A stretch of 64,000 bases of DNA from Bacillus benzoevorans (GCF_014207535.1 NZ_JACHGK010000006.1:62001-126000); one strand, 5' to 3'; shown: positions 9,333 to 18,438, counted from the first letter of the stretch. The notes: generated from the letters alone by a model not told the origin. Program-made: numbers and translations.

Positions 9333-11394
9333 TCACTCAATCTGGACGAAAATCATTGTTTTCGTCGTAGTGATTTTATGTTTTACGGGTGCAGTCAGGG
9401 AATTTTTAAACGCGGCTGTCTTAAATGAAGGTGATTTTGCGATTGTTTTTGAGGAGGATTACTTTCAAAGCAGTTCCTATATAAGAAAAAGTGAAAAGAT
9501 TATTGGCAGTCTGGCGAGGCTAATCAACGAATACAAGAATGAAAAGCATATTTTAAATGGCGGGACAATCAGTGAAGATGAAATAAGGGCAGAAGAAGAT
9601 CATCTTTATACTGAATTCCAGATGAATTCGCGCAGCTTTAATCCCGAATTAAGTGAAGCGCAAAACTATGAAAAGTTTAAAGAAGAATATGCTTCCAAGC
9701 TGTCGCAAGCAAGAGAGCAGCTGATTAAGCATGACTTAAGAGAATATCATTCCATCACGCAAAATTTGCAGAGAATCAATCAACCTTTGTATTATGCAAG
9801 TGACGGCGTCAATGTGTGGTCAAACACGACTAAAAAGGAAAAAAGCCAGTTTACATCCTATCCCGCTTATATGATATTTGAGAATTATAAAAGTGAGTTT
9901 TACCCGAAACAATTGAATGACAGTGAATATATGTACTGGATTAAAGAGACAACGGCTTCTCTTGATGTGGAAAAACCTGTTGTCTATTTAGCTTATACCG
10001 AGGACTTTTTAAAGCAGCAAATGAAAGAGTGGCAGGACGACAAGACAGCTATAACAACGAGCTTATATAGATTAATAGGGTTTTTAGCTGGATTAGTTCT
10101 CTCCCTCCTCTATCTGATTATTGTCATTGGGAGAAAATCATTTCATGATGAAAAGGTACACTTAAATGCCTTCGATAAATTATTCAATGATGTGAATTTT
10201 ATCGGATGCATTGGCTTGATAGCGCTCTGGCTTGGCTCGCTTAGTGCTTTCGGAAGCGAGTATGCCGAGAAAATCCTCATCCCGATTACCATTCCGATTG
10301 CAGCAGCCGGACTTATCCTTGTTCTATCATTAGTACGTCATATCAAGAACAGAACACTGTTAAAACACACCTTGATTTATCGTATGTTGCATGGGTTCTT
10401 TTCCTTTTTCAGAGATGTATACAACAATGGAAGCATGGCTATAAAAACTGTCTTAATCGTAGTCGGATATCCTGTATTAATTGCGCTGACATTTTTCATG
10501 TTCCCAGTCACGATCGGATTTGCCGCTTGGTTCGCCCTGAAGAAGATTAAGGCATTTAAGACGATTCAGGAAGGGGTAGAGCGAATCAAGGGCGGGGATC
10601 TCCAGCACAGCATTGAGATTGAAGGAAAAGGAGAGTTTTCGCAGCTTGCTGCTAATATTAACAGCATTTCAGATGGTTTAAAAAATGCTGTAGACAATGA
10701 GCTGAAGAGTGAGCGGTTAAAAACAGAGCTGATCACCAATGTTTCCCATGATATTAGAACTCCTCTCACTTCGATTATTACCTATGTCGATCTCTTGAAG
10801 AGAGAAGAGGATCCGGTAAAAGTCGAGGAATATGTCGCGGTATTGGAGCAAAAATCGCAGCGGCTCAAAGTGTTGACGGATGATTTATTTGCTGCTGCAA
10901 AGGCCTCTAGCGGGAATATTCCGGTTTCTTTAGAGCGGATTGATATCGCCTCATTAATCAACCAGGGGCTCGGCGAGGTAAGTGAAAAAATTGAAGCAAT
11001 GGAATTGGCTTTTAAATTTAATCATCCTGAGGAAAAGGTGTATATTTCTGCAGACGGCAGATTGATGTGGCGGGCAATCGAGAACCTATTATCGAATATT
11101 TTTAAATATGCACTCAAAGGTTCGAGGGTCTATATCGATATTGAAGATACGGGTAATGACGTTTTGCTAACGTTTAAAAATATTTCTGCTTATGAGCTGA
11201 ATATTTCGGCTGATGAATTGATGGAACGCTTTAAACGAGGCGATGAATCGAGAACAAGTCAGGGAAGCGGCTTAGGGCTGTCCATTGCAAAAAGCCTGAT
11301 TGAGCTGCAGAAGGGGAAATTCCAGATTCAAGTTGATGGCGATTTATTTAAAGCGATGATTTATATGCCTAAAAGTCATCATAACCATAAGTGA
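9307..11394 (+). CDS. Multi-pass membrane sensor histidine kinase
   Basis: 695 residues, partner of the preceding response regulator. A first helix (about 14-30) is followed by a roughly 220-residue extracytoplasmic domain, then a cluster of several membrane segments between about residues 250 and 415, a HAMP-like linker, HisKA with H481 in NVSHDIRTPLTS, and HATPase with GSGLGLSIAKSL. The start is a TTG inside the regulator gene with AAGGTG about ten bases upstream. The multi-helix block before the kinase core resembles the layout of kinases in VanS-like or antibiotic-sensing Firmicute systems, but no signal can be assigned. Confidence 0.88.
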   Translation: MGTRSKSFSHSIWTKIIVFVVVILCFTGAVREFLNAAVLNEGDFAIVFEEDYFQSSSYIRKSEKIIGSLARLINEYKNEKHILNGGTISEDEIRAEEDHLYTEFQMNSRSFNPELSEAQNYEKFKEEYASKLSQAREQLIKHDLREYHSITQNLQRINQPLYYASDGVNVWSNTTKKEKSQFTSYPAYMIFENYKSEFYPKQLNDSEYMYWIKETTASLDVEKPVVYLAYTEDFLKQQMKEWQDDKTAITTSLYRLIGFLAGLVLSLLYLIIVIGRKSFHDEKVHLNAFDKLFNDVNFIGCIGLIALWLGSLSAFGSEYAEKILIPITIPIAAAGLILVLSLVRHIKNRTLLKHTLIYRMLHGFFSFFRDVYNNGSMAIKTVLIVVGYPVLIALTFFMFPVTIGFAAWFALKKIKAFKTIQEGVERIKGGDLQHSIEIEGKGEFSQLAANINSISDGLKNAVDNELKSERLKTELITNVSHDIRTPLTSIITYVDLLKREEDPVKVEEYVAVLEQKSQRLKVLTDDLFAAAKASSGNIPVSLERIDIASLINQGLGEVSEKIEAMELAFKFNHPEEKVYISADGRLMWRAIENLLSNIFKYALKGSRVYIDIEDTGNDVLLTFKNISAYELNISADELMERFKRGDESRTSQGSGLGLSIAKSLIELQKGKFQIQVDGDLFKAMIYMPKSHHNHK

Positions 11395-11421
11395 TGCTTC
11401 ATACCAATATCAAAAAATCCA

Positions 11422-11456
11422 GGAATAGGATATCAATAAGATATCCTATTCCTTTT
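11422..11456 (+). terminator. Terminator after the two-component operon
   Basis: A perfect 13-bp stem (11422-11434 with 11440-11452) with an AATAA loop is followed by TTTT. Confidence 0.85.
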
Positions 11457-11797
11457 CCATATGGGAGTAAATTATCTGCACCTTGTATTGGACAACTATC
11501 CATGCAATCTGTTTTTTGAAACATATTGTAATTTCTTGAACTACTCCACCTTAATTTCTGCCGAAATTTGAAGATGGAGATTCCTGCGAACACCGAGGTA
11601 TCCTTCAGTTATTTAGCAGGCTATCCCCTTCACAGCCGCGGGTATTTAATTTGCGTAGTATAGATTGATGAACGCGAACTGCTGGTCATTAATGTTTCAA
11701 CTGTTGAGCTTCCTATTTTCTTCTGCTTTTTCACCATTTGCATACAGCTCATCCTGGGACTCATGTCATTGGATTCAGGAAAGGAGGGCTTATAGAA
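11457..11797. other. Intergenic region upstream of the FMN protein
   Basis: About 340 bases. Apart from the strong AAAGGAGGG ribosome site at its end I see no gene, clear promoter or structured RNA. Short frames on the minus strand lack ribosome sites. Confidence 0.4.
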
Positions 11798-13465
11798 ATG
11801 GATACTAGCCATATATTTGGAAATGCTATAGGAAGGTACGATGATTCATTGCCGCGGGGGGATTTTATGTTGAATTTAGCAGATATTTTAACGATTATTG
11901 CCTTCATTTTTTGTGCTTTAGTTCTGTTGCTTTTAATTGTTATTGGTTTCTATTTATTTTACATTGATCGGACACAGAGGCAGCACCCGGTACTGCGGAA
12001 TTATCCGCTGATTGGAAGGGCACGGTACTTTTTAGAAACAATTGGTCCGGAGCTGCGCCAGTATTTATTTGACAATGACCTCGAAGGGAAACCTTTTTCC
12101 AGAGTTGAATATCAGCATATTGTCAAAAAGGCGAAATATAAACGGGATGTTATTGGTTTTGGCTCGAAGAGGAATTTTGAAGAAGCGGGCTATTATATTC
12201 GCAATTCTATGTTTCCGAGGCTGACAGAAGAACTGAAGATGGACCAGGAGACAAAGGTAACGACACAGCGTTATTTATTGGTGAAAGAGCCTTTATTCAC
12301 GCAAAAAAAGGAACATTTAGAGCCCGATACATCATTGGCCTATTTGCTTGATGACAGCGATGCAATTGTGATTGGGGAGAAGGCGAGAAATCCCTTTATT
12401 GTCAAAGGACAGATTGGCATGTCGGCGATGAGCTATGGTTCCCTTGGAAACCGGGCTATTACGGCACTCTCGGAGGGATTGGGAATTGCCGGAGGGACTT
12501 GGATGAATACCGGAGAAGGCGGTCTTTCTGATTACCATCTGCGGGGCGGAGTTGATATTATCATGCAAATTGGTCCGGGTTATTTTGGTGTCAGAGATAG
12601 GGCTGGGGATTTCAGCTGGGATGCCTTGAAGAAAAAAAGCGCAATTCCTCAGATAAAGGCTTTTGAACTGAAGCTGGCACAGGGGGCCAAAACACGCGGC
12701 GGGCATATTGATGGGGAAAAGGTGACAGAGGAAATCGCCCGGATACGGATGGTTGAGCCATTTAAGTCAATTGACAGCCCAAACCGCTTTCGCGAGTTTC
12801 AGGACCTTCCTTCTTTATTTGACTTTATTGAGCAGATTCGCGAGCAGACGGGTAAGCCGGTGGGAATGAAAGTTGTCATTGGCAGTATCCAGGAGGCGGA
12901 TGAATTAGCGAAAGCCATTCGGGATACTGGAAAAGGCCCCGATTTCATTACGGTAGACGGCGGTGAGGGCGGTACTGGCGCCACTTATCAGGAATTGGCA
13001 GACAGTGTCGGACTGCCAATTAAGTCTGCTTTGCCGCTTCTTGATCATGCTTTAAGGAAATACGGTGTACGGGATCAGCTAAAAATCATTGCTTCAGGCA
13101 AACTGTTTTCACCCGATAGGGTAGCGGTGGCCCTGGCCATGGGCGCGGATTTAGTCAATATCGCCCGCGGCTTTATGATCACGGTTGGCTGTATCCAAGC
13201 ATTAAAATGCCATTCCAACGCTTGCCCGGTCGGGGTGGCGACAACCGATCCGGATTTGCAGAAGGCATTGGTGATCGAAGAGAAAAAATACCGCACCGCC
13301 AATTATTTGATTTCGATGCGGAAAGGCTTGTTCCGTTTAGCCGCTGCTGCAGGTCTTGATTCACCGGTGCATTTTCACAGAGGACATATCGTTTATAAGG
13401 ATGAAAAGGGAATTGTCTCACAGCTCGAAGATATTTATCAAACAATTATTCAAAGGGCTGAATAA
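11798..13465 (+). CDS. FMN-binding glutamate-synthase-family protein (YerD-like)
   Basis: 555 residues. An N-terminal membrane helix (about 27-52) is followed by a domain like the FMN/alpha-subunit core of glutamate synthase: NPFIVKGQIGMSAMSYGSLG, MNTGEGGLS, the KLAQGAKTRGGHIDGEKV stretch, TVDGGEGGTGATY, and the iron-sulfur type CHSNACPVGVATTDP segment. The glutaminase domain of full GltA is absent, so it cannot use glutamine directly in the usual way; B. subtilis YerD has this same short form. The ATG at 11798 has AAAGGAGGG nine bases upstream, making it preferable to longer or shorter frames. The electron donor and true substrate are not known. Confidence 0.87.
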   Translation: MDTSHIFGNAIGRYDDSLPRGDFMLNLADILTIIAFIFCALVLLLLIVIGFYLFYIDRTQRQHPVLRNYPLIGRARYFLETIGPELRQYLFDNDLEGKPFSRVEYQHIVKKAKYKRDVIGFGSKRNFEEAGYYIRNSMFPRLTEELKMDQETKVTTQRYLLVKEPLFTQKKEHLEPDTSLAYLLDDSDAIVIGEKARNPFIVKGQIGMSAMSYGSLGNRAITALSEGLGIAGGTWMNTGEGGLSDYHLRGGVDIIMQIGPGYFGVRDRAGDFSWDALKKKSAIPQIKAFELKLAQGAKTRGGHIDGEKVTEEIARIRMVEPFKSIDSPNRFREFQDLPSLFDFIEQIREQTGKPVGMKVVIGSIQEADELAKAIRDTGKGPDFITVDGGEGGTGATYQELADSVGLPIKSALPLLDHALRKYGVRDQLKIIASGKLFSPDRVAVALAMGADLVNIARGFMITVGCIQALKCHSNACPVGVATTDPDLQKALVIEEKKYRTANYLISMRKGLFRLAAAAGLDSPVHFHRGHIVYKDEKGIVSQLEDIYQTIIQRAE

Positions 13466-13609
13466 GGTTAATGAAACTATACCAAATGAGGAAAGATGGC
13501 AAGTTTAAAAAATGTAAATTAAATATTAAGATTTTTATATCCCTGCCATCAACTAATACAGCCTATTATTCAAAATCATAGTATAATAGTACACGGGGTG
13601 TTCATTTTC

Positions 13610-14254
13610 ATGGAGGAAATAACATTAAGTTCATTGCTTGAGACAATAGGGGAATTGTTTTCCGATGAAGTATCAATTGGTATAACGAATACAAAAGAGT
13701 ATGTCTATTACCGGCCAAGTAAACGAATTGATTTAAAAATCCGTACCGGTGATTTGATAAAGGAAGGTACGATCGCTCATAAAGCTTTAACATCGAAACA
13801 AAAGGTCTCTGAATTTATTAATCGGGACATTTACGGAGTACCTTATCATGGTATGGCCGTACCATTTTCCCATGATAAGGAGATTGAAGGTGTCGTAACA
13901 GCAATTTACCCTGCCTTAACAGATGCCAAATCGGTTGTAACGGTGAAAACAGCTGATGGCTGGATTCCAGTTCCATTTTCGCAAGTTGTTTATTTAGAGG
14001 CGAAGGATAAGAAAACAAAGGTTTATTCAGGGGAATTATCAGGAATTCATAAAAACTGCCTGCATGAATTTGAGTACTTCCTTCCCAAGGATTCATTTAT
14101 TAGATGCCACCGCTCGTTTGTTGTCAATGTAAATCATATTAAAGCCATATATCCCGATACCCACTCGACATTTGTCCTTTGTATGGATAATGATGAGAAA
14201 GTGCCGGTTAGTCAATCCTACTCCAGCTATTTTAGGAAGCTTCTGGGATTTTAG
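13610..14254 (+). CDS. LytTR-type DNA-binding regulator with N-terminal sensory domain
   Basis: About 214 residues. The C-terminal hundred residues form a LytTR domain: VPFSQVVYLEAKDKKTKVY, HEFEYFLPKDSFIRCHRSFVVNVNHI, ending with a basic-hydrophobic tail. The N-terminal half (about 1-100) is not a receiver; it looks like a small GAF/PAS-like fold that I cannot name. It therefore may bind a metabolite directly rather than being phosphorylated. The ATG at 13610 is preferred over the GTG at 13598 because GGGG lies at proper distance. It sits 130 bases upstream of the CoA-transferase gene on the same strand, and likely controls it. Confidence 0.82.
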   Translation: MEEITLSSLLETIGELFSDEVSIGITNTKEYVYYRPSKRIDLKIRTGDLIKEGTIAHKALTSKQKVSEFINRDIYGVPYHGMAVPFSHDKEIEGVVTAIYPALTDAKSVVTVKTADGWIPVPFSQVVYLEAKDKKTKVYSGELSGIHKNCLHEFEYFLPKDSFIRCHRSFVVNVNHIKAIYPDTHSTFVLCMDNDEKVPVSQSYSSYFRKLLGF

Positions 14255-14385
14255 AATTTTCTGTTTTAGTTCTTGGATTTGCTGTCCTATTCCGAATATT
14301 CCGCATTACACGCCAAAATCCTAATCTTCATTATATAAATCAGTAAAATAATATATAAGACTAATTTTAAGAGAGGGATGACTTT

Positions 14386-15900
14386 ATGGGGAATAATTTG
14401 GATCGAATCAGGGATAGCCGTCTAAAGGATCGGGTCGTCACAGCAGAAGAAGCGGCTTCATGGATTGAAAACGGAATGTCGTTAGGTTTAAGCGGTTTTA
14501 CTCGTTCAGGTGATGTGAAAGCGGTGCCAATTGCACTTATCAACCGCGTTAAAGATGAAGAAAACTTTAAAGTTGATGTATATACAGGAGCTTCTTTAGG
14601 TTCCGATGTAGATAAATTGTTTGCCGAAGCAGGAATCATTGGAAAGAGACTGCCTTTCCAAGCGGATGCAGCAATGCGTAAAGGAATTAACAATGGGGAA
14701 TTTCTATTTGTTGACCAGCATTTATCACATACTGCCGAGCTGATCCGCGCTAACGTAATGGATGTTGATGTGGCTATTTTGGAAGCGATTGCGATTACAG
14801 AAGACGGAATGCTGATACCGACTACTTCAGTTGGAAACTCTTTAACATTTGCTCTAAATGCCAAGTCGATCATCATTGAATTGAATTTGGCTCAATCACC
14901 GCAATTGGAAGGAATGCACGATCTATACGATCCTGGAAAACAAGGGGAACGGGATCCAATTCCACTGGTGAAATGTGCTGATAGAATTGGAACTGCCGGA
15001 ATTCCGCTTGATGTGGAAAAGGTAAAGGGAATAGTATTCACGAATCAGCTGGATTCACCATCAACGATTGTACCTCCTGATGAAGAAACGGAGATCATGG
15101 CACAGCATTTATTGACTTTCCTGAGCAAGGAAATTGAGTCCGGCCGTTTAACGGAAAAACTTGCACCGTTACAATCAGGAGTTGGCTCAGTAGCAAATGC
15201 TGTATTGCATGGAATGATTGATTCTGAGTTTAAAAATCTTGAAGTATACTCTGAAGTGCTTCAGGATGCCGTATTTGATTTAATCGATGCTGGCAAAGTA
15301 GATTTTGCATCTTGCTGCTCGCTTACACTTTCTGAAGAAAAAATGAAACAAGTATTTTCAAACTTTGGAAAATATCGGGATAAAATCATTATGCGTCCAC
15401 AGGAGATATCCAATCATCCGGAGGTTATCCGCCGACTCGGTTTGATTTCCATTAATACAGCGTTAGAATTGGACATTTATGGTAATGTGAATTCTACTCA
15501 TGTTTTAGGAACCAAAATGATGAACGGTATCGGTGGTTCCGGGGACTTTGCCAGAAATGCACGTCTTGCCATCTTTGTGACAAAATCCGTTGCTAAAGGC
15601 GGAAAAATTTCCAGCGTCGTTCCTTTCGTCTCTCACGTAGATCATACGGAACATGATGTAGATGTTATCGTTACAGAGCAGGGCTATGCTGATTTACGAG
15701 GACTTGCTCCAAGAGAAAGAGTAGAATTAATTATTGAAAACTGTGTTCATCCAATGTATCGTCCGCAGCTTCGTGCCTATTACGAGGAAGCAAAAACACG
15801 CGGCGGACAAACCCCGCATGTATTAGAAAAAGCTTTCTCTTGGCACACTAACTTTGCCCAAAACGGTACGATGCTTGAGCAAGTGCCTGTTGAAAGTTAA
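14386..15900 (+). CDS. Acetyl-CoA hydrolase / succinyl-CoA:acetate CoA-transferase family
   Basis: 504 residues, full length for this family. It carries the conserved GMSLGLSGFTRSGD start region, TGASLGSDVD, the MDVDVAILEAIAITEDGMLIPTTSVGNS stretch that includes the catalytic glutamate region, and GGSGDFARNA with TEQGYADLRGLAPRERV near the C-terminus. Family members move CoA between acetate and succinate, or hydrolyse acetyl-CoA, linking acetate to the TCA cycle. The ATG follows GAGAGGGATGACTTT. A terminator follows the gene, so it is monocistronic. The upstream LytTR regulator is the obvious candidate controller. Confidence 0.9.
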   Translation: MGNNLDRIRDSRLKDRVVTAEEAASWIENGMSLGLSGFTRSGDVKAVPIALINRVKDEENFKVDVYTGASLGSDVDKLFAEAGIIGKRLPFQADAAMRKGINNGEFLFVDQHLSHTAELIRANVMDVDVAILEAIAITEDGMLIPTTSVGNSLTFALNAKSIIIELNLAQSPQLEGMHDLYDPGKQGERDPIPLVKCADRIGTAGIPLDVEKVKGIVFTNQLDSPSTIVPPDEETEIMAQHLLTFLSKEIESGRLTEKLAPLQSGVGSVANAVLHGMIDSEFKNLEVYSEVLQDAVFDLIDAGKVDFASCCSLTLSEEKMKQVFSNFGKYRDKIIMRPQEISNHPEVIRRLGLISINTALELDIYGNVNSTHVLGTKMMNGIGGSGDFARNARLAIFVTKSVAKGGKISSVVPFVSHVDHTEHDVDVIVTEQGYADLRGLAPRERVELIIENCVHPMYRPQLRAYYEEAKTRGGQTPHVLEKAFSWHTNFAQNGTMLEQVPVES

Positions 15901-15953
15901 GCAGATACAGGACAGGCTCTGCTTTAAATCATAATAAGAAGAATCAAAAGATG

Positions 15954-15987
15954 GGTCATAGCAGGATTAGTGCTATGGCCTATTTTA
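15954..15987 (+). terminator. Terminator after the CoA-transferase gene
   Basis: A 10-bp stem with one G-U/mismatch position (GGTCATAGCA with TGCTATGGCC, 15954-15980) is followed by TATTTTATT. Confidence 0.75.
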
Positions 15988-16006
15988 TTGATCCCATCCA
16001 ATTTGA

Positions 16007-16031
16007 GAACATTTCTTTTAAAGAAATGTTC
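16007..16031. repeat. Perfect 25-bp palindrome
   Basis: GAACATTTCTTT and AAAGAAATGTTC flank one base, giving a perfect 12-1-12 inverted repeat. It overlaps the near-parS site by 5 bases. It lies in the gap before the spore-appendage-like genes and could be an operator; it lacks a T-run and is not a typical terminator. Confidence 0.7.
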
Positions 16032-16042
16032 CACATGAAACA
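16027..16042. promoter_or_regulatory. parS: Probable second parS site, one mismatch
   Basis: TGTTCCACATGAAACA differs from the Bacillus parS consensus (TGTTNCACGTGAAACA) at one central base. ParB/Spo0J sites with single changes are known to be used. A perfect site lies at 62888 in the same window. Confidence 0.55.
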
Positions 16043-16193
16043 ATGCAGATTGTCTCTTGAATAAGTAACTTTTAATAAAGGTTTGCAGTTTCATGTATCC
16101 ACAAAATTTAGACTAATATGATGATTGTCCATACAAATGTTTTGGAACATCATATGAATATAGAAAGTGAACCTTGAAAGCAGGGTGGTATGA

Positions 16194-16673
16194 TTGGGAC
16201 ATTGCGGGGATTTTAGCTGCTGCAGTTTTAATAGTAATCAATGTTCAGCGAATGCAAATCTCTTTTTTACCCAAACGGAGAGCAGCTTGGCTATTCCTTT
16301 TGGGGTCGGAACAGAAACGACGGTTTTGACTCTTCCTGTTGTAACAACGCAGAATCTTCAGCCAGTCAAGCTGGATGGCTTTGTCCAGATCCAGGCTGTG
16401 ATCCCTCTTGGGCTGCTTTCCTATGAATATGGAGTTAATTTAAGAATTAGGCGCAATGGAAATCTGCTGCTGACCGAGACACTGCGCCAAGGGAACTCGA
16501 TTACACTCACATTATCTTTTACACAGGTTTCAAGTATTCCCATTTCATTGGTTGACAATAATTCACTTTTGGGGACCAATACGTATACCGTTACAGTGGA
16601 GTTCTTCGCCCGCTCAGGTGCCGGAGTAACGATTACAGCACAATCAAGGGCGATAAATGCTTTAACGATTTAA
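16194..16673 (+). CDS. Cysteine-led spore-surface-like protein, unknown
   Basis: 159 residues. The short N-terminus is cysteine rich (MGHCGDFSCCSFNSNQC), the rest is a threonine/serine/valine-rich beta-type domain with little charge, like the jelly-roll tips of exosporium proteins or spore filaments. The start is TTG with AGGGTGG a few bases upstream. It leads a run of three same-strand genes whose other two members resemble endospore appendage (Ena) subunits and share the cysteine-led N-terminus. A role as a tip or anchor of the same spore structure is possible but not shown. Sigma-K type promoters could not be assigned with confidence. Confidence 0.6.
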   Translation: MGHCGDFSCCSFNSNQCSANANLFFTQTESSLAIPFGVGTETTVLTLPVVTTQNLQPVKLDGFVQIQAVIPLGLLSYEYGVNLRIRRNGNLLLTETLRQGNSITLTLSFTQVSSIPISLVDNNSLLGTNTYTVTVEFFARSGAGVTITAQSRAINALTI

Positions 16674-16801
16674 GAGGAAAATCTCCTTCTATAATGCGAG
16701 ATAAAGGGATAAATCCATGATTGCCTATAACAGTTAGCCTGTTCAGGCATATGTATATAAGTACAGGGAAGGTCATCCCTATGATGATTGGAGGAAGGAA
16801 T

Positions 16802-17179
16802 ATGGGATATTGCGGCTGCTCAACTTCATTGGCCTGTTGCTCCCCAAAAAAGGCAGTACAGGACAAGGTCTGTATTGATTGGACTATTAGTCATACAACA
16901 GGGACTGATACAATTCGGGTAATTTACGATACAAATGTGGGGAACATAATCGCTTCAGGCTATTTTAAATTTATTTCGGCACCGCTTGCAGCTGATACGG
17001 TTACATTGACTTTTTTAAACGGTGCTGCAACGGTGGAGGAAATAACAGCTATAACCGCCGGGGAAGTGAAAAGTTTTACTGTGCAAAATTTTGATAGTGT
17101 TCAAATCACGGTTCCGCTTGCTTCCAGTACTGGTGTTTATATAGGAGAATTTTGTTTAACACCAAGGTATAAAATTTAA
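16802..17179 (+). CDS. Endospore appendage (Ena)-like subunit, DUF3992 type
   Basis: 125 residues. The N-terminal connector MGYCGCSTSLACC holds paired cysteines, followed by VQDKVCIDW, a beta-rich core, and the terminal GEFCLTPRY. This pattern (CC connector, VQDKVC..W, GEFC.T.RY) is what I know from Ena1A/Ena1B, the self-assembling spore pilus subunits of the Bacillus cereus group, in which the connector cysteines form disulfides to neighbouring subunits. The ATG at 16802 follows GGAGG with 7-base spacing; a longer frame from 16721 is not needed. The next gene, 22 bases downstream, is a homologue. Confidence 0.8.
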   Translation: MGYCGCSTSLACCSPKKAVQDKVCIDWTISHTTGTDTIRVIYDTNVGNIIASGYFKFISAPLAADTVTLTFLNGAATVEEITAITAGEVKSFTVQNFDSVQITVPLASSTGVYIGEFCLTPRYKI

Positions 17180-17201
17180 GCTTTAAAAGGGGGGCTTTAA
17201 A

Positions 17202-17537
17202 ATGGGTAATAACATATCTTGCTGTGATGAAAAAGAATTAGTGCAGGATAAAATATGCAGTGACTGGACGATAGCTGGAACGGAAATCATTTATATTGAT
17301 AATGTCAGTGCGCTTGTATCATCAGGCTATGTAAAGCTAAATAGCGCACCAGCCGCTGCCGATACGATTGCGGTTAACTTTCTTTTAGGTGCAGCAACCG
17401 TTGCCACACTGCCTGCTATCGGTGTGAGTAGTGCTGCAGCCTTTACAGTAGGCAAATTCGATGAAATTCAAATTGTACCATCAGGAGCGGGGACTTTTAT
17501 TGGAGAGTTCTGCATTACACCTCGTTATCTTATCTAG
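17202..17537 (+). CDS. Second Ena-like spore appendage subunit, DUF3992 type
   Basis: 111 residues, clearly related to the preceding gene: MGNNISCC connector, LVQDKICSDWTI, alternating beta core with SGYVKLNSAPAAADTIAVNF (compare SGYFKFISAPLAADTVTLTF in the neighbour), and terminal GEFCITPRYLI. GGGGGG sits 7 bases before the ATG. The two genes probably arose by tandem duplication and may form a mixed fibre, as Ena1A and Ena1B do. A hairpin terminator follows. Confidence 0.82.
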   Translation: MGNNISCCDEKELVQDKICSDWTIAGTEIIYIDNVSALVSSGYVKLNSAPAAADTIAVNFLLGAATVATLPAIGVSSAAAFTVGKFDEIQIVPSGAGTFIGEFCITPRYLI

Positions 17538-17548
17538 ACAATGAAAGT

Positions 17549-17582
17549 GGACCTTCTTATTAGCAAGAAGGCCTATTTTTTT
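17549..17582 (+). terminator. Terminator after the Ena-like pair
   Basis: GGACCTTCTT pairs with AAGAAGGCC around an ATTAGC loop and is followed by a run of seven T. It overlaps the 3' end of the convergent minus-strand gene. Confidence 0.8.
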
Positions 17583-18438
17583 GTTCTATTATATCTTGAT
17601 TTCCCTTCAGACTGATGATCACCTCACAGAGTACCTCTACATTAAGGTGCAATATTATGTGGAGAAGGATTTCATCCCTTTTAGCGGAAGAATCCTTTGC
17701 TTTCGGAATGGGCAACGACTTCAGTGAGGTGTTTATAATTTCACAGGCTGCAAATGAACCTGGGGGATAACAAAGGCAGAAAGTCTCTATTTCAGAGAAA
17801 GGTTCAATAAAGCTGCAGAGAAAATCTCCCTTTTTATTATAGAGTCGAATCGTGATATATCCGTGCAGTAAGATAGGTATTTCCTGATAGAGTTGGTCGT
17901 TCCTCTCTTGGTGTTTTTCGAAAAGAACGATACATTCAATCCCGTGCGCAGGATTAAGCCTATTCCCGGAGGAATCAGAATAAAAGATTTCGGTTCTGTC
18001 ATGATCAATTTCACCTTCAGGATCGCTAACACGGTAGTGCAAATGGAAGTGGAAATCTCCTTCGCAAAAGCCTGGAGTATCCTCGACTCCTCGGCACGCA
18101 AGTTCTACAACTTGCATACCAGAAACTGTTGCACTAAATGATTGACCGGATCTTAGAGTAGCTGCCTTTTGATGGTTGACCATAATATCTAATAAAAGGG
18201 CAGAGCCTTTGTTAAACTTAATTGTGAAAGATCCAGTTATGGCTGCTACTCCTTTGCCAATCCAGATAATCTGTGAAGAAAAGGGGTGATAGGCAATTCT
18301 AAATTTACCGCAAATAGAATCTGCAGCTGTTTTATTAGTGGCAAAAATGCCTGTTCTTCGCTTTATCTTAATGGGGCGGGTTACCCAGTCATGTATTTGT
18401 AGAGCCTTTATACAATGCTGATCATTTGTTTCTTTCAT
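17560..18438 (-). CDS. Larger DUF3992-like spore protein, convergent to the Ena pair
   Basis: 292 residues. Residues about 35-140 follow the Ena pattern loosely: a cysteine after an acidic-polar start (ADSICGKFRI), an alternating beta core, and FCEGDFHFHLHYRV near residue 135, comparable to GEFC.T.RY. The remaining 150 residues form a second, different domain that ends in hydrophobic-charged repeats. In the B. cereus group Ena loci a third, longer family member (Ena1C) is needed for assembly; this could be its counterpart. The ATG at 18438 has AGGAAGG five bases upstream, so the M five codons earlier is not used. Confidence 0.6.
   Translation of the reverse strand: MKETNDQHCIKALQIHDWVTRPIKIKRRTGIFATNKTAADSICGKFRIAYHPFSSQIIWIGKGVAAITGSFTIKFNKGSALLLDIMVNHQKAATLRSGQSFSATVSGMQVVELACRGVEDTPGFCEGDFHFHLHYRVSDPEGEIDHDRTEIFYSDSSGNRLNPAHGIECIVLFEKHQERNDQLYQEIPILLHGYITIRLYNKKGDFLCSFIEPFSEIETFCLCYPPGSFAACEIINTSLKSLPIPKAKDSSAKRDEILLHIILHLNVEVLCEVIISLKGNQDIIEQKNRPSC

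Noticed and set aside
16694..16801. Sigma-K promoter for the Ena-like genes
   Set aside because: CATA-type -10 candidates are present but the spacing to the following TA and to an AC at -35 does not fit, so no call was made.
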